Source: Bacillota bacterium
GTDB lineage: Bacteria > Bacillota_A > Clostridia > Lachnospirales > Bianqueaceae
Assembly (NCBI GenBank): GCA_017420625.1
Contig: JAFOIR010000109.1
Span: 1-14,904 of the forward strand
Length of the DNA: 14,904 nucleotides
Direction: 5' to 3'
In this document: positions 1 to 7,208 of the stretch, piece after piece
How positions within the stretch are numbered: position 1 is the stretch's first letter
Layout: each line of letters begins with the position of its first letter
Program-made: the position numbers and the translations under genes
Notes under the pieces: generated by a model
Database searches by the model: none
Seen by the model: only the letters and a program-made list of their open reading frames with translations
What the model was told of the DNA's origin: nothing

Positions 1-1
1 A

Positions 2-112
2 AAGGCAAAGGAGCATAACGACGCGGCCAGAATGCAGACGGAGCAGGTCAAGCTGGACGTGGTCCGGGAAGTCCGGGCTGAATTTGATCAGATCTGGGAG
101 GGAGCGGAATGA
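2..112 (+). CDS. C-terminal end of an unknown protein (partial)
   Basis: An open frame runs in from the left edge and stops with TGA at 110-112, giving 36 residues that end in EFDQIWEGAE. The tail is charged and looks helical. The stop overlaps the start of the next gene as ATGA, the usual sign of translational coupling, so this is probably the first gene of an operon with the ArsR-like regulator. Too little is present to name a family. The frame itself is clear; the function is unknown. Confidence 0.6.
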   Translation, partial: KAKEHNDAARMQTEQVKLDVVREVRAEFDQIWEGAE

Positions 113-669
113 CAGAAACCAAAGCCATCCTCTTATTTAAATGCCTGGCGGACAAGTCAAGGCTGCAGATTCTGAAATCGCTGGCCATTGAGGATATGTA
201 TGTGGAACGGCTGGCGGAGCGGCTGGGAATTACAGCGCCCACGGTTTCCTTCCACCTGAAAAAACTGGCGGACGCCGGCGCAGTCACCTCCTACAAAAGC
301 CAGTATTATATGATGTATTCCCTGAACAAGGAGATCTTCGAGACGAGCATCCTGGAGATTATCCGGGAAAAGTCGGACGAGGCGGATATCCAGGCGCAGC
401 GGGACGCCGGATACCGGCAGAAGGTCATCGACGCCTTCTTTGAATACGGAAAGCTGAAAGCGATTCCCACCCAGCGCAAAAAGGAACGCATTGTCCTTGA
501 GGAGATTGCCCGGGCATTTGACTATGACAGGATCTATACCGAAAGGGAAGTGAACATCATCATCGCAGATTTCCATGATGATTTCTGCACGATCCGCCGG
601 GATATGATTGCGGAAGGACTCCTGGGCCGGGAAGCCGGCGGCGGAGGATACTGGCGTGTGAAGGAATAA
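109..669 (+). CDS. ArsR-type HTH regulator with C-terminal DUF2087 domain
   Basis: A 186-residue protein. Residues 1-75 look like an ArsR winged helix-turn-helix: CLADKSRLQILKSL starts the fold and ITAPTVSFHLKKLADAG is the recognition helix region. Residues 100-184 match the DUF2087 pattern (YGKLKAIPTQRKKERIVLEEI, then a conserved YTEREVN segment and a GYWRVK end). I see no cysteine pair typical of metal-sensing ArsR proteins, so the signal is unlikely to be a thiol-bound metal. DUF2087 fused to ArsR is a known arrangement in Bacillota, but its ligand is not established to my knowledge. The start ATG overlaps the upstream stop, and GGGAGGGAGCGGA lies just before it as a ribosome site. A terminator follows. 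The family call is firm; the target genes are unknown, with the upstream partner the likeliest. Confidence 0.85.
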   Translation: MTETKAILLFKCLADKSRLQILKSLAIEDMYVERLAERLGITAPTVSFHLKKLADAGAVTSYKSQYYMMYSLNKEIFETSILEIIREKSDEADIQAQRDAGYRQKVIDAFFEYGKLKAIPTQRKKERIVLEEIARAFDYDRIYTEREVNIIIADFHDDFCTIRRDMIAEGLLGREAGGGGYWRVKE

Positions 670-680
670 AAGATGAAAAG

Positions 681-711
681 AAAACAGGGCTGCTGACGCA
701 GCTCTGTTTTT
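681..711. terminator. Bidirectional intrinsic terminator between convergent genes
   Basis: A 12-bp stem (AAACAGGGCTGC with GCAGCTCTGTTT, one G-T pair) closes on a TGAC loop. It is followed by T-rich sequence on the plus strand and by TTTTCTTTTC on the minus strand. It lies between the plus-strand regulator and the minus-strand acetyltransferase operon and can serve both. Confidence 0.8.
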
Positions 712-751
712 GTGTGGGGATAGAAACGTATGGGAACAGACAGAGACCTGT

Positions 752-1297
752 TTACAGTTCCCGCAGCATATAGATCAGTTCCTGGTAGCCGGTCGTACGG
801 GAGTTGAAACCTCTGGGGTTGCGGCCGAATTCTTCAAAGCCCAGGCTCCTGTACAGGGACACAGCCCGTTCGTTTTCAGCCACAACATTCAGTTCAAGCT
901 GCGCATAGCCGGCGTCTCTGGCACACTGAATGCAGGCAGCCGTCAGTGCTTTGCCCAGGCCGAGTCCCCAGTATTCCTTCAGGATACTGATGCCTAATTC
1001 GGCGCGGTGCTTCACCTTGTGCTTTGCTCCGAGAGACTCAATGCCGGCCATTCCGGCAATCTGCCCGTCAACAAGGGCGATAATCTCAATTTCATTCGGG
1101 CTTTTGGACTTTTTGTCCAGGAAGGCGGCTTCCTGCTCCGGATCGTAGCTGTTCTCATCCGGATAGGAAAGCAGGTAGTCTGTTTCGGCGTGGGTCTGAT
1201 TGAAGGTTTCAAAAACGGCGCTTTCGTCTGAAGCTTCCGCGTTCCGGAGCCAGGCTTCTTTTCCGTTTTTCAGAGTGATTTTCTGACTGTATATCAT
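752..1297 (-). CDS. GNAT family N-acetyltransferase
   Basis: A 181-residue protein with the GCN5-related acetyltransferase fold. The acetyl-CoA pyrophosphate loop is at about residues 103-118 (ISILKEYWGLGLGKAL, matching the x-x-G-x-G-x pattern). The next block, LELNVVAENERAVSLYRSLGFEEFG, is the typical motif B with the asparagine and tyrosine of the family. Such proteins transfer an acetyl group from acetyl-CoA to an amine; the substrate (protein N-terminus, antibiotic, polyamine) cannot be read from sequence. The start ATG at 1297 has GAGG eight bases upstream. It lies 26 bp behind the other acetyltransferase on the same strand, so the two are probably co-transcribed. The family is clear. 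Confidence 0.88.
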   Translation of the reverse strand: MIYSQKITLKNGKEAWLRNAEASDESAVFETFNQTHAETDYLLSYPDENSYDPEQEAAFLDKKSKSPNEIEIIALVDGQIAGMAGIESLGAKHKVKHRAELGISILKEYWGLGLGKALTAACIQCARDAGYAQLELNVVAENERAVSLYRSLGFEEFGRNPRGFNSRTTGYQELIYMLREL

Positions 1298-1323
1298 TGA
1301 TAGATCCTCGTATGTTTGTTTCT

Positions 1324-1746
1324 TCAGATTTCAAAGGTCAGCCACTGATCCATGGCGGCGCCGGCATCCTCATTCGGGCGCTCCCTGAAACCGAATTTCT
1401 CATAGAAGGCTTCTTTGCCTTTGGAAGAATTCAGGGTCAGTTTCACCTTGTAGCCGGGCTTCATATCCGCCTTGATCCGCTGGATGACGTTTTCCATGAG
1501 CTTTCTGCCGATTCCCTGTCCCTGATACGCGGGATCCACCACCAGGTCGGACAGGAACGCGACATAGCCGCCATCCCAAAGCAGGCGGGCAGCGGCGATG
1601 ACTTTATCCTCATCCCGGACACAGAGCATCAGGTAAGCGTTGTTTACGCAGGCGGCTGCTTCCTCCAGGGGGAATTCCATCCAGCCGGCTGTTTTGCGCA
1701 ATGCCAGGTATTCTTCCGGGGTGATCTGTTCAGAGTAACAAAACAT
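1324..1746 (-). CDS. GNAT family N-acetyltransferase (short form)
   Basis: A 140-residue GNAT protein, the first gene of a two-gene minus-strand operon. LSDLVVDPAYQGQGIGRKLM at about residues 66-85 is the complete acetyl-CoA-binding motif A (QGQGIG). LTLNSSKGKEAFYEKFGF is the following motif B. The size and the DGGYVAFLSDLVVDPAYQG pattern fit the small stand-alone GNATs common in Clostridia. The substrate is unknown. The start ATG at 1746 is preceded by GAGG at suitable spacing. The two adjacent acetyltransferases differ clearly in sequence, so they are not a recent tandem duplication. Confidence 0.88.
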   Translation of the reverse strand: MFCYSEQITPEEYLALRKTAGWMEFPLEEAAACVNNAYLMLCVRDEDKVIAAARLLWDGGYVAFLSDLVVDPAYQGQGIGRKLMENVIQRIKADMKPGYKVKLTLNSSKGKEAFYEKFGFRERPNEDAGAAMDQWLTFEI

Positions 1747-1788
1747 ATGCTCATCCTCGATGATTGAAAGTTTGAAAAACGGGGGATA

Positions 1789-1804
1789 CTGACAGGAGTG
1801 TCAG
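1789..1804. promoter_or_regulatory. Short dyad upstream of the GNAT operon
   Basis: CTGACA and TGTCAG form a perfect 6-bp inverted repeat around GGAG, about 45 bp upstream of the first acetyltransferase start. It could be an operator. I could not assign a convincing -35/-10 pair nearby, so the role is a guess. Confidence 0.3.
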
Positions 1805-1867
1805 TGCATGAGAGTGTATCACAGATGGGCGGAAAACGGAAGGAGGAAGAGGGAGGAAGGAGAAGTC

Positions 1868-1892
1868 AGGGGTTCGATCTCCCTTGTGCGAA
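1868..1892 (+). other. tRNA 3'-end-like fragment (T-arm), possible old attachment site
   Basis: A perfect 5-bp stem (AGGGG with TCCCT, one G-T) encloses TTCGATC, the seven-base T-loop signature of tRNAs, followed by seven bases that would be the acceptor strand. The roughly 50 bases upstream have no D-arm, anticodon arm or matching acceptor strand, so this is not a working tRNA gene. tRNA 3' fragments of this kind are often left by integrative elements. A terminator follows immediately, as it does after many tRNA genes. A chance match is possible. Confidence 0.4.
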
Positions 1893-1895
1893 CAC

Positions 1896-1930
1896 AAAAA
1901 AAGAACCACCCATGAAGGGTGGTTTGTTTT
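1896..1930. terminator. Strong bidirectional intrinsic terminator
   Basis: AACCACCC and GGGTGGTT form a perfect 8-bp stem around a 5-base loop (1904-1924). On the minus strand it is followed by CTTTTTTT, which suits the end of the HAD phosphatase transcript about 50 bp upstream. On the plus strand it is followed by TTGTTTTG. Confidence 0.8.
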
Positions 1931-1979
1931 GTGGAGCCGTTTACGAAAGTGTCGAACACTGTAAACCCAGAGTTTGCAA

Positions 1980-2759
1980 TTATCTTGTCATTATTTCCTT
2001 CAGGCAATGATCAGCCAACCATTTGGCTACTCCGTCCTCATTATTGGAGAGCGTGATCTCATCTGCTGCTTCCTGCACTTCCTGGATCGCGTTGGCCACC
2101 GCAATCCCGGTGCCGCAAAACCTCAGCATTTCAATATCATTCAGGTCATCACCGAAAGCAACGGTATCCTCCGGACTGATTCCGCTGATCTCAGCCAGGG
2201 CTCTGATCGCTGCCGTTTTTCCGGATGCTGCCGGCATAAAAGCATACCATTTTTCTCCCCGGTAACACTGCAGTTTGCTGTTCGTTCTTGCTGCAATTTC
2301 CCTGGCAACAGATTCATCCGGCAATTCGGCCACGATTTTGTTTGCCTGTACATCCAACGGAGATGAATAATCGCAATATACAGCCTTATGGAGTTTTTCC
2401 GATTCAGAAATATGATGACTGTTCCAATAGACGGTTTTTCCGCAGGCTGCTGTGATCTCTGCTCCGGGAGCTGCTTCTGCGATACTTGAAATAACACTGT
2501 TCGTTTCAGCTGCAGAGAACGCACACGAATAAATACATTGACCATGTGAATGAACCAGCGTTCCGTCGGTTGTAATCTCATAATCAGGGTTCAGCAAATC
2601 AATATACCGTTCAGCGCCGATCCAATACCGTGCTGTAGCAATAGCAAACCGGATTCCTTTTGCCCGGCAGGCAGTAAGAATCTGATGCGTTTTTCCCGAA
2701 ACACTTCCGTCCTGTTTCAGTAGTGTATGATCCAGATCGGTCAGTATCATCCTGATCAT
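1980..2759 (-). CDS. Cof-type HAD-IIB family phosphatase
   Basis: About 259 residues. All four haloacid dehalogenase motifs are visible: DLDHTLL near the start (nucleophile and acid/base aspartates), the ATAR segment after RFAIA (motif II), the lysine of ASGKTAAI (motif III) and GDDLNDIEM (motif IV). The large cap between motifs II and III and the length place it in the Cof/HAD-IIB group, which removes phosphate from sugar phosphates, nucleotides or cofactors such as PLP or FMN precursors in the cytoplasm. The frame extends to 2807, but GGAGG at 2766-2770 sits six bases before the ATG at 2759, so I chose that start (MIRMILTDLDHTLL). A terminator-like hairpin separates it from the upstream ATPase. 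The substrate is unknown. Confidence 0.88.
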   Translation of the reverse strand: MIRMILTDLDHTLLKQDGSVSGKTHQILTACRAKGIRFAIATARYWIGAERYIDLLNPDYEITTDGTLVHSHGQCIYSCAFSAAETNSVISSIAEAAPGAEITAACGKTVYWNSHHISESEKLHKAVYCDYSSPLDVQANKIVAELPDESVAREIAARTNSKLQCYRGEKWYAFMPAASGKTAAIRALAEISGISPEDTVAFGDDLNDIEMLRFCGTGIAVANAIQEVQEAADEITLSNNEDGVAKWLADHCLKEIMTR

Positions 2760-2804
2760 CATTGTCCTCCGATTTCTGTTCCAACGAATGTCCCAATAAA
2801 AGTT

Positions 2805-2830
2805 CACGAAAATGCCGGCCTCCCGGCACC
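2805..2830 (-). terminator. Intrinsic terminator after the DUF4143 ATPase
   Basis: TGCCGG (2813-2818) and CCGGCA (2823-2828) form a perfect 6-bp stem with a 4-base loop. On the minus strand TTTTCG follows. It lies just past the ATPase stop at 2837, which suggests that the HAD gene has its own promoter. Confidence 0.6.
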
Positions 2831-2836
2831 GCTTTT

Positions 2837-4132
2837 CTACATTTCCAGACTGTTTGGGTCCAAAAGAAACTCGCGTATACCCATTGTAACATACCCATGT
2901 TCATCCCGCTTAGGTTTCAGGCTTTTTTCCACCAGGATGATTTTTTTAAATGAGTCTCCGGTATGATTGAAAGATTTAATTTCCTGCGCCTTCTTCTTTT
3001 CATCCTGGATCTCATAGGCGGATTGAATGTAATAGCGTTTGCTGCCCAGGTTTGCAACAAAGTCGATTTCCAGTTGTTTACGCTGAAGCTGCCCTTCCGC
3101 GTTTTTTTCTCTGATCTCTACGACGCCGACATCAACCAGATAACCGCGGCGTCGAAGTTCCATATAGACGATATTTTCCATCAGATGGGAGGGTTCATTC
3201 TGTCTGAAGGACAGCCTGGCATTTCGCAGACCGGTATCTTCAAAGTAGATCTTATAGGGCGTATTGATATATTTTTTGCCTTTCACATCGTACCTTTTGA
3301 CGATATTGATCAGGAAAGCCTCCTGCAGGAAAGTCATGTACTGACTGATAGTCGGTGCGCTGATTTTCACCTTCTTTTCACTGCGGAAAGTATTTTCGAG
3401 GATGTTCGGATTGACGAGCGTCGCCACGCCTGAAGCCAGTACATCCAGGAGCTCCGGTAGATTTGTATCATGGTTCAGATTGTTTCGGATTATGATATCT
3501 TTCAGATAAACATTGTTCAGCTGAGACTCGAGATAACGGATCTTCTGCCTTTCCGTTCTCATTGCTGTCAATGCAGGCAGGCCTCCGTAGGTCATATAAT
3601 CATCCCATGCTTCATCCAAAGACCCTTCATATACGCTGCTGAACTCTGCAAACGAAAGCGGGTAAATACGGATTTCATCCCCACGCCCTTCAAATTCAGT
3701 CAGGACGTCTGTCGAAAGGAATCGGGAATTGCTTCCGGTCACATAAATTTCCAATTGCGGATTACGAAGATAGCCGTTTAAAACAGCCTCAAAGCAATCC
3801 AGTTCCTGAATTTCATCCAGCAACAGATAGAAGGTGCCTTCTTTCGGAGATTGTTCACTGACGAAGCGCATGAATTTTGCCGGAGAAACTTTCCGTCTTT
3901 CCCGGGCAAGCCCAATCATATCCTCGCCGATCCTGGCCAGATCCTCAGCTGAATCAAACGCGAAACGGAGAATATGGGAATCATCTGTGACCGATTCAGT
4001 CAGATAACGATAAAACAGAGAATTCATCAGATAGGATTTTCCGCACCTGCGGATTCCTGTAATGACCTTGATCATTCTGTTATGCATCCGGATAATCAGT
4101 TCATTCAGATAAGCATCTCTTCTTATTTCCAT
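2837..4132 (-). CDS. AAA_14/DUF4143 family ATPase
   Basis: A 431-residue protein from the ATG at 4132. An in-frame GTG lies six bases upstream, but GAGG is best spaced for the ATG. Walker A is GIRRCGKS at about residues 26-33, Walker B is YLLLDEIQ at about 102-109, and TGSNS follows as the sensor-1 region. The C-terminal half is DUF4143, with ENIVYMELRRRGY, LEIDFV and YYIQSAYE arranged like a restriction-endonuclease-like fold. These stand-alone ATPases are abundant in gut anaerobes. Their role is not settled, although the nuclease-like tail has led to proposals of DNA-related or defence functions. A promoter is visible upstream and a terminator downstream, so it appears to be a single-gene unit. 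The family call is firm; the function is open. Confidence 0.88.
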   Translation of the reverse strand: MEIRRDAYLNELIIRMHNRMIKVITGIRRCGKSYLMNSLFYRYLTESVTDDSHILRFAFDSAEDLARIGEDMIGLARERRKVSPAKFMRFVSEQSPKEGTFYLLLDEIQELDCFEAVLNGYLRNPQLEIYVTGSNSRFLSTDVLTEFEGRGDEIRIYPLSFAEFSSVYEGSLDEAWDDYMTYGGLPALTAMRTERQKIRYLESQLNNVYLKDIIIRNNLNHDTNLPELLDVLASGVATLVNPNILENTFRSEKKVKISAPTISQYMTFLQEAFLINIVKRYDVKGKKYINTPYKIYFEDTGLRNARLSFRQNEPSHLMENIVYMELRRRGYLVDVGVVEIREKNAEGQLQRKQLEIDFVANLGSKRYYIQSAYEIQDEKKKAQEIKSFNHTGDSFKKIILVEKSLKPKRDEHGYVTMGIREFLLDPNSLEM

Positions 4133-4182
4133 GCGCACCTCATCGTTTTATAAATATGGCATAATTACCAGTTTTCTAAAAC

Positions 4183-4211
4183 AATATAACATAAAACGAA
4201 CTCATCTACAA
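4183..4211 (-). promoter_or_regulatory. Candidate sigma-A promoter of the DUF4143 ATPase
   Basis: On the minus strand TTGTAG (4211-4206) and TATATT (4188-4183) are separated by 17 bp. The -10 box is close to consensus and the -35 is partial. It lies about 50 bp upstream of the start, in an AT-rich gap. Confidence 0.5.
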
Positions 4212-4274
4212 TATATTCGCTTTTGATTTTCGGAAAAAAAGCCGTATTTCTAAAGTGCTGTTGATCCCAACAGG

Positions 4275-4312
4275 CATGAAAAAACCTTGCAGGCTTTAAT
4301 CTGCAAGGTTTT
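4275..4312 (-). terminator. Terminator overlapping the 3' end of the recombinase gene
   Basis: A perfect 12-bp stem (4281-4292 with 4301-4312) has an 8-base loop, and TTTTTT follows on the minus strand. The recombinase stop codon (4296-4298) lies within the loop, and the last codons (ENLAD) form one arm. On the plus strand TTTTCTTG follows, so weak bidirectional action is possible. Confidence 0.85.
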
Positions 4313-5777
4313 CTTGTGGAGCAAGACGAGTCAAATCCGAACCAAATGCCTCTTCTACCGCTTCTCTGGGAATTGTTTCCGTTCCCCCGTGGAAGTTGTA
4401 GGTGAATACGTACCTGTCATCGTAAGCATATATGCTGTTCAGGAAGATGTCAATGATCTGTTTCTGGTATTCCAGATCGTTTGGATTGCCATTTTTGAAT
4501 TGGCTGATCCATGCCACAACCTGCTCTTTCGTATATTTGGGTCTGACCAGTTCAGCCTGCATTATACTCAGCTTCAGATCCTCACGCCTGGCTTCCAGTT
4601 GTTCAAGCCGTTCTTTTGTGGATGATGTCAGTACTCCTGCCTGAATGGCGTTGAGCATGTTTTCAATGCCTTTTTCGCAATCCTTCAGCTGTTCCCGCAG
4701 CGCCGGAACCGTAACATCCTCTTTGGATTGAAGTGCGATAATTGCGTCTGCAATTCTGTCAATTTCCGTATCGTTCAGGACACGTTCGATCGTAAGAATC
4801 ACCGCTGCTCGTTCAATCCACTGCTTTTTGATAGCCTTCAGCTTGCAGCTGTGATCGTGCTTTGCTCCTGCGCATTTGTAGTAATAATGCTTTGCTCCCG
4901 TTCTGCTGGTGCCGCTTTCCCCTGCCAGCATTCTTCCGCATTTTCCGCAGAACAGCTTCGTTGTCAGCAAATATTCTTCATCCGCTTTTGCTTTTGCCGG
5001 AGCATGCTTGTTGCTTTCCATCCGTCTCTGAACACGTTCGAATTGCTGCTGATCAATGATAACCGGCAGCTTATCCGGAATTGAGATGCTCCCATAATGG
5101 TATTCTCCCAGGTACTTGCGGTTCTTCAGAACCGTTCCGAGACTGGCTATCCGAAAAGGCTTGCCTGCCGCTGTCAGCAGCCCGCGGCTGTTCAGTGAAT
5201 CCACGATGTCCTTCATCAGCTCGCCGCTGTCGTACCGTTGAAAGATTTCTTTTACAATCGGCGCAGTTTTCGGATCGATCTCCAGTACGCCATCGGTTCC
5301 GGTTCGGTATCCCAGTGTGACCTGGCCTCCGTTGTTTTTCCCTTTCAGCGCGTTCTCCATCTGCCCGCGCCTGATCTTTTCTGACAGCTCCGCCGAGTAA
5401 TATTCAGCCATTCCTTCCAGCATGGATTCCAGAATAATCCCTTCAGGACCTTCGGATATGTTTTCTTTTGCTGAAACAACACGGATACCATGCTTTTTCA
5501 GGATATGCTTGTAATGGGCGCTGTCATATCGATCACGGGAAAAACGGTCCAGTTTCCAGACCAGCACGATTTCAAACAGCTCTTTTTCCGCATCATGGAT
5601 CATCCGCTGAAATTCAGGCCTGTCCGCAGATCTGGCTGAAAGCGCACGGTCGATATAGGTGCCAAGAATCGTGATGCCGTTACGCTGTGCATACTCTGTA
5701 CATTCCCGGATCTGACCCTCAATGCTTTCCTCGCGCTGACTGTCGGAGGAATACCGGGCATAGATAACAGCATTCAT
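4296..5777 (-). CDS. Large serine recombinase (resolvase/invertase superfamily)
   Basis: A 493-residue site-specific DNA recombinase. Residues 1-140 are the catalytic resolvase domain: YARYSS with the likely nucleophile Ser10, and LDRFSRD at 76-82. Residues 155-255 match the recombinase domain (GYRTG, LGTVLKNRKYLGEY). A zinc ribbon follows with cysteines at 277, 280, 302 and 311, and then a charged coiled-coil region to about 410, the arm that controls integration versus excision in this family. These enzymes cut and rejoin attachment sites through a 5'-phosphoserine link. It is the last gene of a three-gene operon. Its ATG overlaps the upstream stop as ATGA, and AAGGA lies seven bases before. 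It could serve a prophage, an integrative element or a DNA inversion switch; the attachment sites are not identified. Confidence 0.92.
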   Translation of the reverse strand: MNAVIYARYSSDSQREESIEGQIRECTEYAQRNGITILGTYIDRALSARSADRPEFQRMIHDAEKELFEIVLVWKLDRFSRDRYDSAHYKHILKKHGIRVVSAKENISEGPEGIILESMLEGMAEYYSAELSEKIRRGQMENALKGKNNGGQVTLGYRTGTDGVLEIDPKTAPIVKEIFQRYDSGELMKDIVDSLNSRGLLTAAGKPFRIASLGTVLKNRKYLGEYHYGSISIPDKLPVIIDQQQFERVQRRMESNKHAPAKAKADEEYLLTTKLFCGKCGRMLAGESGTSRTGAKHYYYKCAGAKHDHSCKLKAIKKQWIERAAVILTIERVLNDTEIDRIADAIIALQSKEDVTVPALREQLKDCEKGIENMLNAIQAGVLTSSTKERLEQLEARREDLKLSIMQAELVRPKYTKEQVVAWISQFKNGNPNDLEYQKQIIDIFLNSIYAYDDRYVFTYNFHGGTETIPREAVEEAFGSDLTRLAPQENLAD

Positions 5778-6649
5778 TTTTGTTTCCTTTCTTCGGTTTC
5801 CTGCACCACACCCTCAATTGTTTCTGTAACAACCGTGTTCAGTTGAGCAGCATTCTGACTGGAAATGACCGGCTTTCCAAGCTCTTCTTCCAGTTCTTTC
5901 CGGGCGTTTCCCGCGATTCTGCCGCCCCGTCTGGCGACTGCAACGCTTTCGTTGAATCCGTCTGGCTTTTCTTCTGCCGAAAGATCCTTTGTCGCCGTTT
6001 CAGCCAACATATTCAGAATGATTTCGGTTGTAGTCATATTGTCTCTCAGGTTTTCTTTTTTCAGACCTTTCAGATTCTTATACTGCCTGGTTGATAATCC
6101 TGACCATGCACGAGTAATCTCATCTGTCAGAATTGCGAACTCTTTTCCGGGCTGTACACCTCGATCCTTCCACTCATCGGTTAATTCCTTCCGAACCTGG
6201 ATGGCCTGAAGGCGCTGGTTAATCCACTCCCGACTGTATCCTTTCCGTACATATGTTTCCAGTGCTCGATCAATGCTTTTTTCCGGATCAATTGTTTCCT
6301 CGATCCGATCCCTGCCTACTTCTGCCAGCCAGAGTTTAAAAGGCTCGGCTTTAGGCGAAGGAACAGACTGAATTATTCTAAGCAGCTGTGAAGTATTAGC
6401 AACGTCTGTGTTATATCGTTTTCCATCAGCAGATAACAGTTTCAGTTGACTACAAAGTGTAGGCAACTGGGACCCTTCTTTTTTCATGCGCGTTTTCATA
6501 ACGCTCCAGTACTTTGCAGCATGCCTCGTATCCGGTTGATCAGTTAACACACCGATTACATCGACGATAGAGAAGTACCATTCCTCTTTTTCTTCGTCCC
6601 ATGCTGTCCGGATGGCTTGATTCTCAAAGGTCTGGATCTGATCACTCAC
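5774..6649 (-). CDS. Bro-N domain protein with DinD-like C-terminal half
   Basis: A 291-residue protein. Residues 6-115 resemble the Bro-N domain of phage antirepressors and baculovirus BRO proteins (FSIVDVIGVLTDQPD, then KLWLAEVGRDRIEE, the usual end of the domain). Residues 165-265 resemble the C-terminal half of E. coli DinD: FAILTDEI, YKNLKGLKKENLRDNM, TTTEIILN, then GRIAGNARKELEEELGKPV. DinD is an SOS-induced protein reported to inhibit RecA activity; whether that applies here is inference. The start is a GTG overlapping the XRE stop as GTGA, with GGAGG ten bases upstream, and the stop overlaps the recombinase ATG. Co-translation with a regulator and a recombinase suggests a role in controlling element excision or the DNA-damage response. 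Family similarity is recalled, not searched. Confidence 0.8.
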   Translation of the reverse strand: MSDQIQTFENQAIRTAWDEEKEEWYFSIVDVIGVLTDQPDTRHAAKYWSVMKTRMKKEGSQLPTLCSQLKLLSADGKRYNTDVANTSQLLRIIQSVPSPKAEPFKLWLAEVGRDRIEETIDPEKSIDRALETYVRKGYSREWINQRLQAIQVRKELTDEWKDRGVQPGKEFAILTDEITRAWSGLSTRQYKNLKGLKKENLRDNMTTTEIILNMLAETATKDLSAEEKPDGFNESVAVARRGGRIAGNARKELEEELGKPVISSQNAAQLNTVVTETIEGVVQETEERKQK

Positions 6650-7008
6650 GGTTCATTTTCCTCCATCAGACGAAACATGCTTTCTTTAAGTTTAAGATTG
6701 TTGGGTGACCCAGGTTGAAAACATGTTTCCAGGAATTTGTAAACTGCTTCTTTCTCTGGCGATGCAGATATTTGTGGCTGATAATTATAAGTACGGCCCT
6801 CAGGTGCGTCTGTGCGACAGAAGATATAGTCCAGTGAAACATCAAAAATATCGGCATATTTTCGGAACAACTCCACTGAAGGAGTCGCCTGCCCATGTTC
6901 AAATCGATTTACGCTGGATTGTGTTGAGCCGAGCATTTCGGCCATCTTCGCCTGAGAAGCGCCAATCCCTTCCCGCAAATACTTGAGTCTTGTTCCAACA
7001 GCCTTCAA
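6646..7008 (-). CDS. XRE-family HTH regulator (TTG start)
   Basis: A 120-residue protein with an N-terminal Cro/CI-type helix-turn-helix at about residues 6-63 (LREGIGASQAKMAEMLGSTQSSVNRFEHG, ending SLDYIFCRTDAPEG). The tail has no recognised domain. The in-frame start is TTG at 7006-7008 with AGGAGG eight bases upstream; the nearby ATG at 7013-7015 is in another frame and leads into a 38-codon frame without helix-turn-helix character. It heads an operon with the Bro-N/DinD-like protein and the serine recombinase, each junction overlapping by 4 bp, and so probably represses its own operon. A near-consensus promoter and a 13-bp dyad lie upstream. Confidence 0.88.
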   Translation of the reverse strand: MKAVGTRLKYLREGIGASQAKMAEMLGSTQSSVNRFEHGQATPSVELFRKYADIFDVSLDYIFCRTDAPEGRTYNYQPQISASPEKEAVYKFLETCFQPGSPNNLKLKESMFRLMEENEP

Positions 7009-7033
7009 ACAACATGCCTCCTATCCGCAACTC

Positions 7034-7062
7034 ATAATAACCCAGATAAAGCGTTTCGTCAA
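7034..7062 (-). promoter_or_regulatory. Sigma-A promoter of the XRE-BroN-recombinase operon
   Basis: On the minus strand TTGACG (7062-7057) and TATTAT (7039-7034) are 17 bp apart, close to the vegetative consensus. The predicted transcript start is about 12 bases before the AGGAGG ribosome site of the XRE gene, which supports the TTG start. Confidence 0.8.
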
Positions 7063-7075
7063 CTCCAAATTGAAA

Positions 7076-7111
7076 TATCACCCACTTGCAACATGATCCA
7101 AGTGGGTGATA
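7076..7111. repeat. Perfect 13-bp inverted repeat upstream of the operon promoter
   Basis: TATCACCCACTTG and CAAGTGGGTGATA flank a 10-base spacer. The dyad ends 14 bp upstream of the -35 box. It could be an operator for the XRE protein. Alternatively it could be a terminator for the upstream minus-strand genes, although only a weak T-run (ATTTCAATTT) follows. No gene is apparent between 7063 and 7208. Confidence 0.6.
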
Positions 7112-7208
7112 AAACATTCCTGATTTTTCCTGTAGCTATTCACGGACTGAAAACCGAATTTTCATCCGTGATCTTCCGTTAGCATTACATCTTCATCCGC
7201 AGAAATCG

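Noticed and set aside
1297..1767. A 156-codon plus-strand frame
   Set aside because: It is antisense to the acetyltransferase with clear motif A, and has no ribosome site.
1820..1895. A complete tRNA gene
   Set aside because: Only the T-arm and possible 3' acceptor strand are present; the D-arm and anticodon arm are missing.
6899..7117. A 72-codon frame over the promoter of the XRE operon
   Set aside because: It covers the predicted promoter and part of the dyad, and its downstream end overlaps the helix-turn-helix gene in another frame.
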